NCBI GenBank assembly: GCA_937957895.1
Contig: CALFEZ010000259.1
Location: 1 to 5,991, forward strand
DNA: 5,991 nt
DNA from: an uncultured Erysipelotrichaceae bacterium
GTDB taxonomy: Bacteria; Bacillota_I; Bacilli_A; Erysipelotrichales; Erysipelotrichaceae
Reading direction: 5' to 3'
In this document: in pieces, positions 5,199 through 5,991 of the stretch
How positions within the stretch are numbered: the stretch's first letter is position 1
How the letters are laid out: every line of letters starts with the position of its first letter
Made by a program: the position numbers and the translations under genes
Notes under the pieces: model-generated
Seen by the model: the letters and a program-made list of their open reading frames with translations, nothing else
Told to the model about the DNA's origin: nothing
Database searches by the model: none

Positions 5199-5991
5199 TT
5201 AGATAAACAGTGTCAATCCGGCATCTTCACTTTCAGCCAGATATGTGGCGACTCCACCATATGAGATATCATCGAGTAGTTCCTCTTGCTTGATCCCCAT
5301 GACATCCATGCTCATGGTGCATGCAACAAACGTCACACCCATGCTTTTGGCTGATGCCATTAAACTTTCCAAAGAGTCGACATTCTTGTCTTTCATGACT
5401 TGCAGCATCATCTGTTTGCCCATGCCTGCCATGTGCATTTTGCTTAGAGGGAGTTTTTTGGCACCTTTGGGCATCATCAAACCAAACATTCGTTCGATCC
5501 ATGTCTTTTGGACCTTCTTGTTGGCATCCTTACGGAGAGCATTTAGCCCCCAGAACGTGAAAAAGATGGTAACCTTTTTTCCCATCGAAGCAGCACCGTT
5601 GGCAATGATCATGGCTGCCATGGCTTTATCGAAGTCACCTGAAAACAAAACGATCGTGGCATTTTCTTTGGTGTTTGCTACTGATTGGGCTTTGTTTTTC
5701 CCTTTTTTTAGGGTTGCCAGCACTTTTTTGTTTTCAAGCTTGATATCGATCACCGTGTTTCCGGTTTTTTCTGCCCACTTGACCACATCGCTGTAAAATC
5801 CAAAGTCGCTGGCTTCCACTCTCAGGATTTGATCTGGCTGAAGTTTTTCCATGGCTTTATAGGTTTCCAGGATCGGTCCGGGGCATTGCATACCGCAGGC
5901 ATCCAAATGGATGACTTCATGAGGATTGGTGACTTCATGGACGACTTGTTCATCGACATATGGTGTCTCTGCTACTCCAGTCGATCCTGTT
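5199..5991 (-). CDS. CoA-disulfide-reductase-type multidomain protein, C-terminal part (TusA-like + DsrE-like)
   Basis: The reading frame is open to the right edge, so this is the C-terminal 263 residues of a longer protein. Residues 1-28 look like a linker. Residues 29-98 are a TusA/SirA-like sulfur-carrier domain with the hallmark LDACGMQCPGPI (29-40), where C36 before P37 is the usual persulfide-carrying cysteine. Residues from about 110 to 263 are a DsrE-like domain (DrsE_2 type), with TIVLFSGDFDKAMAAMIIANGA near its start and a conserved-looking cysteine (C224, in VACTMSMDVMGI). In Bacillota these two domains commonly form the C-terminus of long CoA-disulfide reductases: flavin disulfide reductase, rhodanese, TusA, DsrE. 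The first two would lie outside the window, so the full architecture is inferred. Likely role: moving sulfane sulfur or reducing low-molecular-weight disulfides in the cytosol. A TTG at 5906 could look like a start but lacks a proper ribosome binding site. Confidence 0.85.
   Translation of the reverse strand, partial: TGSTGVAETPYVDEQVVHEVTNPHEVIHLDACGMQCPGPILETYKAMEKLQPDQILRVEASDFGFYSDVVKWAEKTGNTVIDIKLENKKVLATLKKGKNKAQSVANTKENATIVLFSGDFDKAMAAMIIANGAASMGKKVTIFFTFWGLNALRKDANKKVQKTWIERMFGLMMPKGAKKLPLSKMHMAGMGKQMMLQVMKDKNVDSLESLMASAKSMGVTFVACTMSMDVMGIKQEELLDDISYGGVATYLAESEDAGLTLFI

Noticed and set aside
5245..5796. A 183-codon plus-strand frame inside the TusA/DsrE gene.
   Set aside because: It is opposite a well-supported coding frame and its hydrophobic look comes from the reverse complement of lysine- and methionine-rich codons.
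5199..5906. A complete 235-residue protein starting at the TTG at 5906.
   Set aside because: The TTG falls inside the LDACGMQCP motif, where leucine is the conserved residue, no ribosome binding site precedes it, and the frame is open to the window edge. It is the end of a longer gene.
1..5991. Defence system, mobile element, CRISPR array or RNA gene.
   Set aside because: All genes belong to housekeeping or accessory metabolic families; there are no transposase or integrase genes, direct-repeat arrays, or tRNA/rRNA-like sequences, and gene spacing is ordinary.

Overview
This is an ordinary, gene-dense chromosomal stretch from a low-to-moderate GC bacterium. GC looks like roughly 42% by eye. 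The gene families (YczE-type membrane protein, UPF0316/YebE-type protein, HD hydrolase of the type common in Clostridia and Bacilli, multidomain CoA-disulfide-reductase-type protein) and the strong AAGGAG-type ribosome binding sites point to Bacillota or a free-living relative of the Mollicutes. TGA is a real stop here (it ends the acetyltransferase, UPF0316 and SixA-like genes) and tryptophan is TGG, so the mycoplasma code does not apply. I cannot name the species.

Layout. Left part (1-2335), all on the minus strand: the N-terminal third or less of an FAD-dependent oxidoreductase (cut by the window edge), a GNAT acetyltransferase, an HD-domain phosphohydrolase with its own intrinsic terminator, and a YczE/YitT-type membrane protein with its own terminator. 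These look like separate transcription units. A divergent intergenic region (2336-2450) holds a good promoter for the rightward genes and an imperfect palindrome over its -35 box. Middle (2451-5130), all on the plus strand: an NfsA/FRP-type nitroreductase, a UPF0316 (DUF5698/DUF2179) membrane protein, a two-helix PH-domain (bPH2) membrane protein and a SixA-like histidine phosphatase. The last two are 38 bases apart and probably cotranscribed. A strong bidirectional terminator (5171-5196) separates them from the convergent gene at the right edge, the C-terminal part of a multidomain sulfur/thiol-redox protein (TusA-like domain plus DsrE-like domain, the shape of a long CoA-disulfide reductase).

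Three genes are plausibly linked by flavin or thiol redox chemistry (edge oxidoreductase, nitroreductase, right-edge protein), but they sit in different transcription units and nothing in the window makes them one pathway. I found no RNA gene, CRISPR array, insertion sequence or phage gene. I do not see a convincing undescribed system. The points most worth a second look are regulatory: the palindrome in the divergent promoter, an inverted repeat that includes the ribosome binding site of the acetyltransferase, two neighbouring genes with similar extended -10 promoters, and a marked excess of GATC sites.
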